The notes below the pieces were generated by a model, which had not been told where the DNA came from, searched no databases, and saw only the letters and a list, made by a program, of their open reading frames with translations. A program made the translations under genes and the position numbers. Below are positions 1-8,169 of a DNA stretch of 64,000 nucleotides, piece after piece; position 1 is the first letter of the stretch; each line of letters opens with the position of its first letter. Source of the DNA: Paramoeba atlantica. Lineage: Eukaryota; Discosea. The stretch is taken from assembly GCA_977017575.1 (NCBI GenBank), contig CDRNVI010000002.1:62001-126000 (forward strand), in the 5' to 3' direction.

Positions 1-1041
1 CAGCGAGGGTAATTCCATGTAGACACGAGAGATCATGCTCAGCTATCGCCCTGGTGGAAAGCAAATAACCTCTTGCCAAGTTCAAGGATGCCCATAAAAG
101 CAGGATCGTGCGTTTGTGATGCGGGAGATTGTATGAGATAGCTTTTACTAGGGTTAACTCCGCGGTAAGTAGATTTCCGTTATGTATGTGATACAGAGCA
201 AAATAACAATAGAGAAGCGACGCCAGGTCATGTGAACAAGCAAGAGAGCATCTATCTACTTCTTCGCACGTTAAAACTATACTAACAGAAAATGGTGATA
301 GACGCCAAAGCTCAATAAGGAACACACTTATAGCCCTTTGAGCATTTTTGAAATGTTCCCCTACATGCATCTTTTCATGTGAAACAGTTGGAAGTTTTTG
401 CAAGCTCCGTATTTTCCTTAGCAAAACCATGTAACCCTTGATCAGCTCCTTCTTCAAAATCGATATTGGGTCCATTTCTGTACCCCCAACAGCTGAAAGC
501 AATCTAGCGCAAATTCGGGCTCTCTCGCAAAAAATTGGAACCAAGCATACGTCCGGATGACGGGTTACGTGCTGTAGGCTTGGACTTAACACTGAATCTA
601 CATAGAAATGAAGTGCAGTGCAAGCCCTCTCTACTGCAACTGTGAGACACTTCTCGAATAAATCATGCCCATTTCGGGCCTGATCTGTCAGATAATTTAC
701 ATTTGAAAGAAGGCTGCAAAGTATAACCCATTGAAACTTTCGCGGGAATCTCTTACTCACGAATTGAGGGGTACGTGAAGTAGAATGTAGTTTCTCCAGC
801 ACAGCCTTAATATTCTTTTCGTAACGAAAATCCTTACGCACTGGTTTTGCCGGAATGCCGGTCACAGGTTGTGTTTCTTCGGCGTCGCATACAAGAGCTT
901 CCTCACAAATCCTTTTCGCCTCGTACAAATCGTCTGTACCACATCCAGAGTTAAAGGCTATACTACATAGAGACGTGACAGCTTCCTGCGACGAATTGTT
1001 CAGATAGGCTGTTCGGAATTGCTTCAAGGTGCTTTCGAGCA
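1..1041 (-). CDS. PCI-domain-like protein, partial (possible PCID2/Thp1/CSN12 family)
   Basis: An open frame of 347 codons starts at ATG 1041 and runs off the left edge, so the C-terminus is missing. It is almost entirely alpha-helical. The last ~65 visible residues (tyrosine-rich helices ending in a segment with HHKRTILLLWASLNLARGY) resemble the point in PCID2/Thp1 proteins where the TPR-like helices lead into the PCI winged helix (the NKRMILIYLLPVKMLLG region of animal PCID2). If correct, it is a subunit of the TREX-2 mRNA-export complex or a related PCI complex. The winged helix lies outside the window, so the family call is an inference from a weak local match; another helical-repeat protein is possible. 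Confidence 0.4.
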
Positions 1042-1592
1042 TTTACATATCAGTTTTCGAAAGGTTGACAAACGAGAAGGGTAATGGGACGCTTTCGATT
1101 TGTTTTAGAAAGCATACCGAACGAAATAATTTAAAGTTACAAATTGTTTTCATCATTACTGAACTTTATTATTTAGCGCACATTTACTTCCACTACATAT
1201 TACGTTTTTACTACTACGTAGTACTTTCGCATTCCTGATGCAGAATTCAGCATCATTCAGATGAATTGCTCTAGAAATAATAGAATATTGTCGCTATATG
1301 ATGCAAGATAAAGGATTAAATTCACCCGAAAAACAGGAATTGAACAGCAAATGCATAGTCAGTCATTCACATTTCTCAAAAAAAAGCGTTAACCCAGCTA
1401 GAAAAAGGGCTAAAGTTTGGAGTCTAGGTTTTGTTTTCAATCGCTGAGTATAATCTTTTCCCGAATAGACGTTGCAAGGCTGGTCGCCAAAGTGCTCGTG
1501 AGTGGTTGCAACTTGAGAGTAGTGATTAAGATTGAAACAAAGTACAGGAGCTAGCCATTTAACGTTTGAGACAAATTTATAAATTTCTGGCA
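1042..1592. other. Intergenic spacer with two short palindromes
   Basis: No gene is supported here. Two adjacent palindromes occur: TACTACGTAGTA at 1212-1223 (perfect) and an 18/20 palindrome at 1236-1255 centred on GAATTC. They lie between the 3' end of the Alba-like gene and the 5' end of the PCI-like gene, where a 5' leader or processing signal would be expected. No function can be assigned. Confidence 0.4.
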
Positions 1593-2147
1593 CTAACGTT
1601 TTTGTACTACAAAAGCAGTACTTGTGTGTACTTCTATTTTGAGGTTCAAAATGACATATGAGGTAAAAGCAGCTCCCGAATCTGAAGATTTTTCATGTCC
1701 AAAAGTGGAAGTATTAATCGACTTCTTTGTCACAATTTCCAGATTGTCCAAAGGAAAGGTTTCAATTTCGCAGAAAGAGCCGTTGTCTTGTGCTTTCTTC
1801 TTTGGAGGGGCTGTGCCTGTGTGAACTAACACATTAACGCTTGGTAATTCGATACAGTTCGGATATTTTGCGCGGTATGCGGGAGGAAGTCTACGGCAAA
1901 CATGAGCAGCTGTACGCAACGCGATGGGAATTGTGCGCCCCACCGCTCGAATCTTCATGGATCGAACTCCCTTAATCAGCATAGAAATTATGTAGTCGGT
2001 GGCAGCATTGATACTAGTATTGGCACGAATATGCACCACACGAGGTCTTGGCACCGGAGCGACTGAAGATATAGAATAATTCCTATTTTCTTCGTTGTCA
2101 AACTGTTCGGACTGGACCTTGTTATCGAAGGATTGGAGCATTGACAT
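1593..2147 (-). CDS. Alba-domain protein
   Basis: A 184-residue protein with an Alba fold at about residues 34-130. The diagnostic part begins RVVHIRANTSINAATDYIIS and continues with KIRAVGRTIPIALRTAAHV, matching the Alba pattern of a first strand, a long helix, then a G-x-A-I-xx-A helix. Eukaryotic Alba proteins bind nucleic acid, as RNase P/MRP subunits (Pop7/Rpp20, Rpp25) or as translation-linked RNA-binding proteins. I cannot tell which group this is. The C-terminal ~50 residues are Ser/Thr/Lys-rich and not recognised. The first ATG (MSMLQSF) is used. Gene neighbours are on the same strand. Confidence 0.7.
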   Translation of the reverse strand: MSMLQSFDNKVQSEQFDNEENRNYSISSVAPVPRPRVVHIRANTSINAATDYIISMLIKGVRSMKIRAVGRTIPIALRTAAHVCRRLPPAYRAKYPNCIELPSVNVLVHTGTAPPKKKAQDNGSFCEIETFPLDNLEIVTKKSINTSTFGHEKSSDSGAAFTSYVILNLKIEVHTSTAFVVQKR

Positions 2148-2443
2148 ACATGTACTACCAAAATGTCATAGTTGATACACAATTGTAGTTTTAAACCGTG
2201 ATTGAATGCCGAGTATAGAACAAAACAGCCTTTTAATTTTATTTTGAAAAAAGTTTTGAAAGGACACAACAGACATGAACTAACGAAAACAAAACGGGAG
2301 TGAATGCAGAAGAACACTTGTTTCATTAGTACTGAGATTTAGTATTTATTGACTTCACATGTATGAAAATAGAATTACAGCTCGTGCACATCGTATACAA
2401 TGCGTACGGAGCACAGCGCACTAGAGGCACACATCAGTACGCA

Positions 2444-3007
2444 TTAAGAATTACTCGAACGATCGTATAGCACTGTAAGCACATATGTAGAATTGTCTTT
2501 CCAATGCGTCTGTAAACTTTTTCTGTTTAAGCTGGAATTGTTGGGTAGTTTGATAGCGATAGTACGATACGGTTCACACGCTACGAGTAAATAAAGAAAT
2601 CGAGAATCCGGCGGTTGTTCTTTCTGCTGTTCGTACGCCGACATGACGCGATGTACGGGACGAGAAATAGGCTTAATCAAAGTAAAAGAAATCGTAATGC
2701 AAACTGTACATTGCTCAGTCACCGGTTCAAAAAATTTCACAACTTTGCATTGCGGAGCAGGAGCATTGGAGTACTTAGGAGGCTTAGCGGCTTGACTCGA
2801 CGTTCCTCGTTTAGCTGCTTGCATGCTTTGTAAAACGCGGCGTTGTTGTTCGGCAGTTTCTTCCATTTTTTTGGACCGATCAACGTTGGTCTTATGGCGC
2901 CGTCCTTCAACATGTATTAGGTAGTTTGCTTCAGAAGCATGCGTCGTGAGACACTTTTTACAGTGGTATGTCCCAGACGGACCCCTAGCCATGTATGGAT
3001 CAGTCAT
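2444..3007 (-). CDS. SF3A2: Splicing factor 3A subunit 2 (SF3A2/Prp11), short N-terminus
   Basis: A 187-residue protein from ATG 3007 (MTDPYMARG). It has a U1-type C2H2 zinc finger (CKKCLTTHASEANYLIHVEGRRH) and then the conserved C-terminal SF3A2 segment with VMSAYEQQKEQPPDSRFLYLL and the EPYRTIAIKLP motif. SF3A2 is part of the SF3a complex of U2 snRNP and acts in branch-site recognition in the nucleus. Compared with animal SF3A2 about 35 residues are missing at the N-terminus, although similarity continues upstream of the ATG (the codons before it read VID, matching the TIDINKDPY region). A pyrimidine tract ending TATTGTAG lies about 30 bases upstream and looks like a 3' splice site, cis or trans. 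The Pro-rich C-terminal tail of animal proteins is absent. Confidence 0.85.
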   Translation of the reverse strand: MTDPYMARGPSGTYHCKKCLTTHASEANYLIHVEGRRHKTNVDRSKKMEETAEQQRRVLQSMQAAKRGTSSQAAKPPKYSNAPAPQCKVVKFFEPVTEQCTVCITISFTLIKPISRPVHRVMSAYEQQKEQPPDSRFLYLLVACEPYRTIAIKLPNNSSLNRKSLQTHWKDNSTYVLTVLYDRSSNS

Positions 3008-3388
3008 ATCAATTACATGTATATTAAACAAAATTTCCCTACAATAGCAGTGAAAAAATGTCGCTGGTTCCTAGCACTCGATGACAGACTGTGTAAGAAA
3101 AGAAAGCTTCAAACATATAAAAAACTTTTCTATACTGCCACTCATTAACAATTCTGGGAAAATATCAGATGAAGGTAAAAACCTAAGCATTCATAATTCT
3201 CAAGCATTCAATCGAAGCCAGCGATGCGATATTTCATCATAGAAGTACATGTTCAATATTGTTCCCTCATTATTTATCACATGCCAGTCCCGGGTTGTCA
3301 TGTCAACATCTACATTTGTAGATCTATGTACAGTTGTGGATGTTGTTTTTCAATCGTTACCAAGTAATGTATCACTCTTTTCTTAATA

Positions 3389-3720
3389 CTGTACCCCCCC
3401 GTTTATAATAGCCTCGATTTTGCCCAAATGAACCTATAAAGGGGGGAGGGCGATGGAAGATTAAAAGTTGGCACCGAAATCGCCCTACATTTTATAGCGA
3501 GGATCAAATAATTATTCAATCGCTAAGTGTGCCCCGGCGATCTGCCAAAGTAAAATGTCCAGTACCACCCCGCGCCATACCTCGCAGAACTATGTGAAAA
3601 TAAATATCAAAATCTTTAAGACGGTGCAAGAAAATTGAAAAAGTCTTCCTTGGTTTGCCAAAAAAAAGAACCTATAAAGGGGGGGAGGGGTCGAGGCTAT
3701 TATAAACAGAGGGGGTACAG
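3389..3720. mobile_element. Non-autonomous TIR element (MITE) with TA target duplication
   Basis: Both ends carry inverted repeats of about 30 bases. Each starts CTGTACCCCC and ends with TTTATAATAGCCTCGA, with only two or three differences between arms. The dinucleotide TA lies just outside each end (3387-3388 and 3721-3722), as expected for a Tc1/mariner-type TA target duplication. There is no transposase frame inside. The sequence AACCTATAAAGGGGGG occurs twice in direct orientation, once near each end. The autonomous partner is not in this window: the pogo-like element at 56.4 kb has different ends. Confidence 0.65.
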
Positions 3721-4199
3721 TAATATTACGAAAAAATACATATTAAATACATGTTTCTTTCTTAAGTATTTTCCTCACCGTCTTTCGGCCAATTTTCGTG
3801 CGTCATGTCGGAATTACAGGGAAAAGGCCGTAGTTCATCATCTTAAGGTCATCCACTCTCTCGGGATACTTTTATGAAGAGGAAACGCATATTCACCGCC
3901 AATAAATCTTTTTCCAAATTTACACTACATGAAAGTCTTTCCGATAAGGGAAAAGGAGCGTAAAAAATGCGAAAAATGTTGGGGTGCAAAAAATACAAGA
4001 AACATCACACATGCCTCCGAGTACAATCGATGAAAGAATAGTATTCTTTAAGAATACAGTAATTGATGAATCAATAGTCTCAATATAGTTTAAGAAACTA
4101 TTTTCTGCGTACATTTTTTACGCAGCAATGTGCAACTGACCATTCTCTGAATTGTGACTTTTAATGTATCCAGACAACCAGCCTCTTGGGGAACAACAA

Positions 4200-4345
4200 G
4201 GAACTGCGAAACTATTCGCAGTAGCTTCGTAGCTTCGTCTGGCGCATCAGGAAGTCGCCCGAATGGAAAGGAGGCGGTTAGGTTAGAAATAACGTCTATG
4301 CGAGTTCGTCGTATGCGACCGTCGCATATGATGTCATACTACACA
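4200..4345. repeat. Dispersed repeat, copy 1
   Basis: About 58 bases at 4247-4304 (core AGTCGCCCGAATG, then AAAGG, GGCG, TTAGGTTA and CTATGCGAG) match 55096-55154 at roughly 80% identity in the same orientation. Both copies are followed by short TGCGA...TCGCA hairpins. No coding potential is seen. The family is unknown. Confidence 0.5.
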
Positions 4346-4643
4346 TACCTTATTGTACTTTATTTGTGTAGAATAAACTAATTCATCATTGTTTACTGCG
4401 CGCATGAAAATGTGTCATGAAGGAATTTAAAGGACTTCAATTGAGTACATTCTCAATCGACAGACTAGTTTCCCATGGAGTTGGAAGCATGAATTATCAC
4501 CAAAAACTTGATGTAGGGCTCTTTGTTCGCGCAGTGGGGGTGTATACAACAGTAGGTTGGACTCGTCATGTCAACTGGGATTGCAGAGCTAGCAAATTTT
4601 AAAGGGAAAATGAGATAGGAGTCCGTATGTAAGGATAAATCAC

Positions 4644-5264
4644 TTAACTCCTTTGAAACATAATTCTGTGCACAAGTGTATGAATCCATCTGTCTACAAT
4701 TTGTGTAGTACGATCAAGACATCGACGGGGCATGACGCAAAAATGAGAAAATGATCCGAAGCAGACTCCGAGCAGTGTACCTACGAATACTTGTGCGACT
4801 GTGTGATGTGATGTATAAACCCTGGAAAATCCAAGCAAAGTTAGCACAAGTAAGCCACAGCAAGAAAAAATGTAAATAAATTCTTTTCGAAGCTGCAATC
4901 TAGTTCGGTGGAGAGATATGTAAAGAAGAACACTAATTACAAAAGCACCCATAAATTGTGCGTGAGAACTCGGCATTCCATAACCTCTGTGTGTGCAGGT
5001 TGGGGCGTTCAAATCTGTCGGACGAATTTGAGCTAATGCCTGTTTGCAGATAATATTCAATAACTCGTTGAGTCCAAGTACTAGAATCAACCGCAAACTC
5101 AGAAGTCGCATTTCATCAACTGAAGTCAGCGTCATGACACCAAGAGAGACGACAATAACCTGCGGAAGCAGGGAGAGCAGACCAAGAAAAAAACCTAGGG
5201 AATCATCCTCGTTGTACCACACGTGTGTGAAATAGAATGAACGAATTTTGATCGGTGCATTCAT
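4644..5264 (-). CDS. Dolichyldiphosphatase (PAP2 superfamily)
   Basis: A 206-residue multipass membrane protein with the complete phosphatase signature: KQALAQIRP at 74-82 (K-x6-RP), GMPSSHAQF at 96-104 (PSSH), and SRVYTSHHTVAQ at 147-158 (SR-x5-H-x3-Q). The GMPSSHAQF form and the short four- to five-helix layout are typical of DOLPP1/Cax4, which removes a phosphate from dolichyl diphosphate in the ER lumen and so recycles the lipid carrier for N-glycosylation. Length is close to that of the family (~220-240). All catalytic residues are present. Start is the first in-frame ATG. Confidence 0.88.
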   Translation of the reverse strand: MNAPIKIRSFYFTHVWYNEDDSLGFFLGLLSLLPQVIVVSLGVMTLTSVDEMRLLSLRLILVLGLNELLNIICKQALAQIRPTDLNAPTCTHRGYGMPSSHAQFMGAFVISVLLYISLHRTRLQLRKEFIYIFSCCGLLVLTLLGFSRVYTSHHTVAQVFVGTLLGVCFGSFSHFCVMPRRCLDRTTQIVDRWIHTLVHRIMFQRS

Positions 5265-5617
5265 GAGAATTACTAAACTAATTCCGACTAAAAGGACTAT
5301 CGGCTAAACTAATTGTAGAACTAAGCAATGAGAATGTGTACACGAAAAAAATTGAAGAAGTATAAAAAACAAGATAACCAGGAGTTTGATCCGTAACTAG
5401 TGCGAAAACGCACAAAACCAACTTGAAAAGCGACAGCATACACAAAAACATGTTTAAGAAAATTTGGCATATTTATCGGCACGATTTCATTTCATAGCAT
5501 TGATTTTACTCCAAGACATATTTTTAAGAAAAAAGACCTGTTGCGTTGAATAAATATCTTCATATTGTAGAAACGGTCTTCCTGGCTTGCCTCCTCGCAG
5601 AGAAACACCTTTTACAA
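5265..5617. other. Intergenic spacer
   Basis: AT-rich; no gene, repeat or clear signal seen beyond A/T runs. Confidence 0.4.
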
Positions 5618-6571
5618 TCATTCATGTAGCGCCGTTGCGGCAAAGGAATTCCTAGCCATCTCCTTGGAGAATTCTATGAGGTGGTCACAATCTTCCTGCA
5701 ATTGCCGCGAGAGCAACAAGCAGTTGTGTCTCGCCTCCCCTTCCTGCTCTTTTGTGAGCTCCCTAGATTTTCTACGCGACCACTTAAGATCCAAACAATC
5801 GCCCAGACTGCGACTTAATTCCTCAATCGATCCCGTAAGATCGGTGTAACTACGTTTTAAATAAGCCGTTTGCTCACGCTCCGCTAACACTGAATTCCCG
5901 TCACAGCTCTCATACTGTATCGCATTCTCCCGCAGAAAAACCTGCGCCAGCAACGGCACATGCACACTATACGACACTTCCCGGTAAACCCCCTCCCCTT
6001 TCAACATCTCCTGCATCTCCGGACATTGCGGGGAAAAATCCCCCCGTCGACGCAACGCCTTATACGCCTTGCTCAGCTGCAACACCCGCAGCACACACCC
6101 CCCTGCCATCGAGCGCCACGGGTCGTACACCACCAGCACGAAATTCGGACTCGAGAGCTCATACGCCCCCTGGGCGTCCAACACCTCCCGGGAGGTTGGG
6201 GCATCGGCTCCCCCGAGCCGGTACCACCCCACCACCTCACTGTCGTACTGGATCTTCCGCAACAGCTCCGCGAGAGTGGTCTGGTAACTTTGGCGCTCCT
6301 CTAGAAACTTCTTCGCCGCGAGCTCCCGCGCGGCCTCGCTGTCGAAATGGGAGCCGGTGTCTTTCTCCGGGGGCAGCCCGCTCTGGTGCGTCACCTCCAA
6401 GGTGTCCCCGAGCTGCAGGCCGAACAGGTAGCCCTCCTCGGAGACCCCCTCGTGGTCGGTTTGGATCAGGCTGGTGATGACTTTGAGGTCAAACACGACG
6501 TGGGCGAGCGGGTCGGTGAGTACGGGGAGGGGGTAGGTGACTTCGGGCTTCGTGGTGGTGAGGTTGAACAT
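5618..6571 (-). CDS. eIF3h: Translation initiation factor 3 subunit H (MPN domain)
   Basis: A 317-residue protein with an N-terminal MPN domain (about residues 22-160): HVVFDLKVITSLIQTDHEGVSEEGYLFGLQLG, then YDSEVVGWYRL, which matches the NNVVGWYQ motif of eIF3h. The JAMM zinc residues are absent, as in eIF3h and unlike the proteasome Rpn11. The C-terminal third is helical. It would be a non-catalytic subunit of the eIF3 complex on the 40S ribosome. The 5' two-thirds of the gene are GC-rich, unlike the AT-richer 3' end, and the plus-strand base skew reverses inside the gene. On the coding strand a pyrimidine-rich leader runs straight into the ATG. Confidence 0.85.
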   Translation of the reverse strand: MFNLTTTKPEVTYPLPVLTDPLAHVVFDLKVITSLIQTDHEGVSEEGYLFGLQLGDTLEVTHQSGLPPEKDTGSHFDSEAARELAAKKFLEERQSYQTTLAELLRKIQYDSEVVGWYRLGGADAPTSREVLDAQGAYELSSPNFVLVVYDPWRSMAGGCVLRVLQLSKAYKALRRRGDFSPQCPEMQEMLKGEGVYREVSYSVHVPLLAQVFLRENAIQYESCDGNSVLAEREQTAYLKRSYTDLTGSIEELSRSLGDCLDLKWSRRKSRELTKEQEGEARHNCLLLSRQLQEDCDHLIEFSKEMARNSFAATALHE

Positions 6572-6660
6572 GGAGAAAAAAGGGAGGGGAGGGAAAGGGG
6601 AGGAAAGAAAGGAGGTTCGTTATTACGTTGTTTTTCTTTAAAAAGGAGGTGCAAAGGAAA
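5880..6660. other. GC island with C-to-G skew switch (A)
   Basis: On the plus strand the left part is C-rich (6061-6120: 28 C, 11 G) and the right part G-rich (6541-6600: 5 C, 29 G). The change falls around 6340-6450, inside the eIF3h gene. Flanking DNA is AT-rich with no such skew. Confidence 0.6.
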
Positions 6661-6933
6661 GAGCAGGGTGGAGAGGAAGTTGTAATCGTTGTACAAAGTG
6701 TATAAAAGAGGAAAGTAAGTTTTTTTTGTAATCCCGCGAACCCATTAGCGCACAGAAAGGAAGAATGTGGCGTGCGGTGGGGTGAACTCGGAGACTGGGT
6801 ACAAACACAGGTAGGTATTGAACCCTGGATGGGAAATCGGTTTTGCGTGTGTCACATGTACCGGGATGTTGCTATCTAGGCTGAAAGGATAATAAGATTT
6901 CGTTCTAGAAAATAAAACAAAAAGTTACCGAGG
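6572..6933. promoter_or_regulatory. Upstream region of eIF3h with pyrimidine-rich leader
   Basis: On the coding (minus) strand about 85 bases immediately before the eIF3h ATG are mostly C and T, with a TTTTATACACTT stretch further upstream near 6700. This resembles pyrimidine-rich leaders also seen before ARP6 and the LysM gene. It may be a promoter/initiator, a splice-acceptor tract, or simply the tail of the G-skewed island. Nothing else is recognised up to 6933. Confidence 0.3.
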
Positions 6934-7740
6934 TTAAACTTTGTTAGTCAAGAGTCTTAGAGCCGCTCTCGCTTTCTCCGTCTGTTGTCGCGTTTCTGCC
7001 TGTCGTGAGTAGTATTTGAAGTAAACTTTTGCTAGAGTTCTTTTTTTGCTCCACAATGCGCAATATCCACAGTACAAGAAGGATTCATTCAGTAAACATT
7101 GATCATTGAGTTGTGTCGCAATTTTCCTGAGTTGAAGGGCACACTGCAGTGCTGGTTTCGCATAGCGTAGAGCTGCAAAACCACCACCAAGAGAGGCGAA
7201 ATAACCCTGAAGAGACCTTAATTGTGCCTTATAACACACCTCTTTGTACGCGTACCTGGCGCTTTGTGTGACAGGGAGCAAGTACCTGCACGGGTCAGGG
7301 GGCAACACTGCTGTCAACGTGTAGATTTTCACACCGAAAGGGTCGGAAGAAAGTGTTTCTGTATCTACTAATACATCAATAGGTATCTTGGAAAAAGTAC
7401 CAACAGTGTCTTGTACAGTGAAAAATACATGCCGTTCGGATACAGTTTTATTCGTGAATGAGGAAAAGTAGTAGATCACAATTTGTCGCACACAAGCCGT
7501 GTATTCCCAAGATGAAGCTGAAGCATTTCCCGCACACTTCAAGATGGCTTCTATGAACGCTGAGGAAACATTCTTGACAGAGGTACAATAGTCGGGATCA
7601 CGAAATTCTATAAAAATAACGAAGAAACGAATTTTGCCACGACTGTTGTTCGGATTTCTACGAAACGTTATGACGTTAACTCCGGAAGCGGATGTGTACT
7701 TCGTAAAGTACTCCCTAGAAAAATGAATCATGATGTACAC
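6934..7740 (-). CDS. Conserved-looking protein of unknown function, helical-repeat C-terminus
   Basis: A 268-residue protein I do not recognise. The N-terminal ~130 residues look like mixed alpha/beta with many aromatic residues. The C-terminal ~110 residues are helical with a TPR-like rhythm (YFASLGGGFAALRYAKPALQ; LLNESFLYCGYCALWSKKR). There is no signal peptide or membrane segment. ATG 7740 (MYIMIHFSREYF) gives the longest form; the second ATG four codons in is equally possible. Codon use and strand fit the neighbours, so it is likely real. No function is proposed. Confidence 0.6.
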   Translation of the reverse strand: MYIMIHFSREYFTKYTSASGVNVITFRRNPNNSRGKIRFFVIFIEFRDPDYCTSVKNVSSAFIEAILKCAGNASASSWEYTACVRQIVIYYFSSFTNKTVSERHVFFTVQDTVGTFSKIPIDVLVDTETLSSDPFGVKIYTLTAVLPPDPCRYLLPVTQSARYAYKEVCYKAQLRSLQGYFASLGGGFAALRYAKPALQCALQLRKIATQLNDQCLLNESFLYCGYCALWSKKRTLAKVYFKYYSRQAETRQQTEKARAALRLLTNKV

Positions 7741-8169
7741 ACGTATACGTCGGCTTGTGCGTTACTTACACTATCCAAAAATACAGTATACGAGTCCTCG
7801 CCTTCAACACCTCCTGAGGATTCCTATAAATTACCTTTGACAAAAGAATTTCTTTTGCCCAGTTTAAACCCCGAAAAGTTTTAGAGCTTCCACCACCCCT
7901 CCGAGTTCTTCAGGAACGGGGAAAACAGTTCGACCGTCATCACTTGAAGAGAAGAAGCTAAATAAGGCATATCAAGAATTGCAAGACATAAGGCGAAGCA
8001 GGGTGCGATATAAATTTTATGAAATGATATAAATCGTAAATGTAAGTAACACACATGTGCACACTTTTCTGTAGACGCTTGAATCAAGTGAAAGATTGAA
8101 TACGTTTACTTCCACCATATGATACATAATGTATACATGTACATGTATATACTACGCTGACATCTACTT
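7741..8169. other. Intergenic spacer with an 18-bp palindrome
   Basis: A perfect palindrome, TATACATGTACATGTATA, lies at 8132-8149, 20 bases past the stop of the following gene on the minus strand. It could mark the 3' end of that transcript. Otherwise AT-rich and featureless. Confidence 0.4.

Larger units (their letters stand above)
3008..4643. other. 1.6-kb gene-free stretch holding two repeat elements
   Basis: No coding region is supported. It contains the 332-bp inverted-repeat element at 3389-3720 and a dispersed repeat at about 4200-4345, both listed separately. The rest is AT-rich unique sequence. Confidence 0.5.

Noticed and set aside
1363-1593. 76-codon frame following the Alba gene
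   Set aside because: Needs a non-ATG start, overlaps the Alba stop and has no recognisable sequence.
1988-2326. 112-codon minus-strand frame overlapping the Alba-like gene
   Set aside because: Shadow frame; Cys/Phe-rich and AT-driven outside the overlap.
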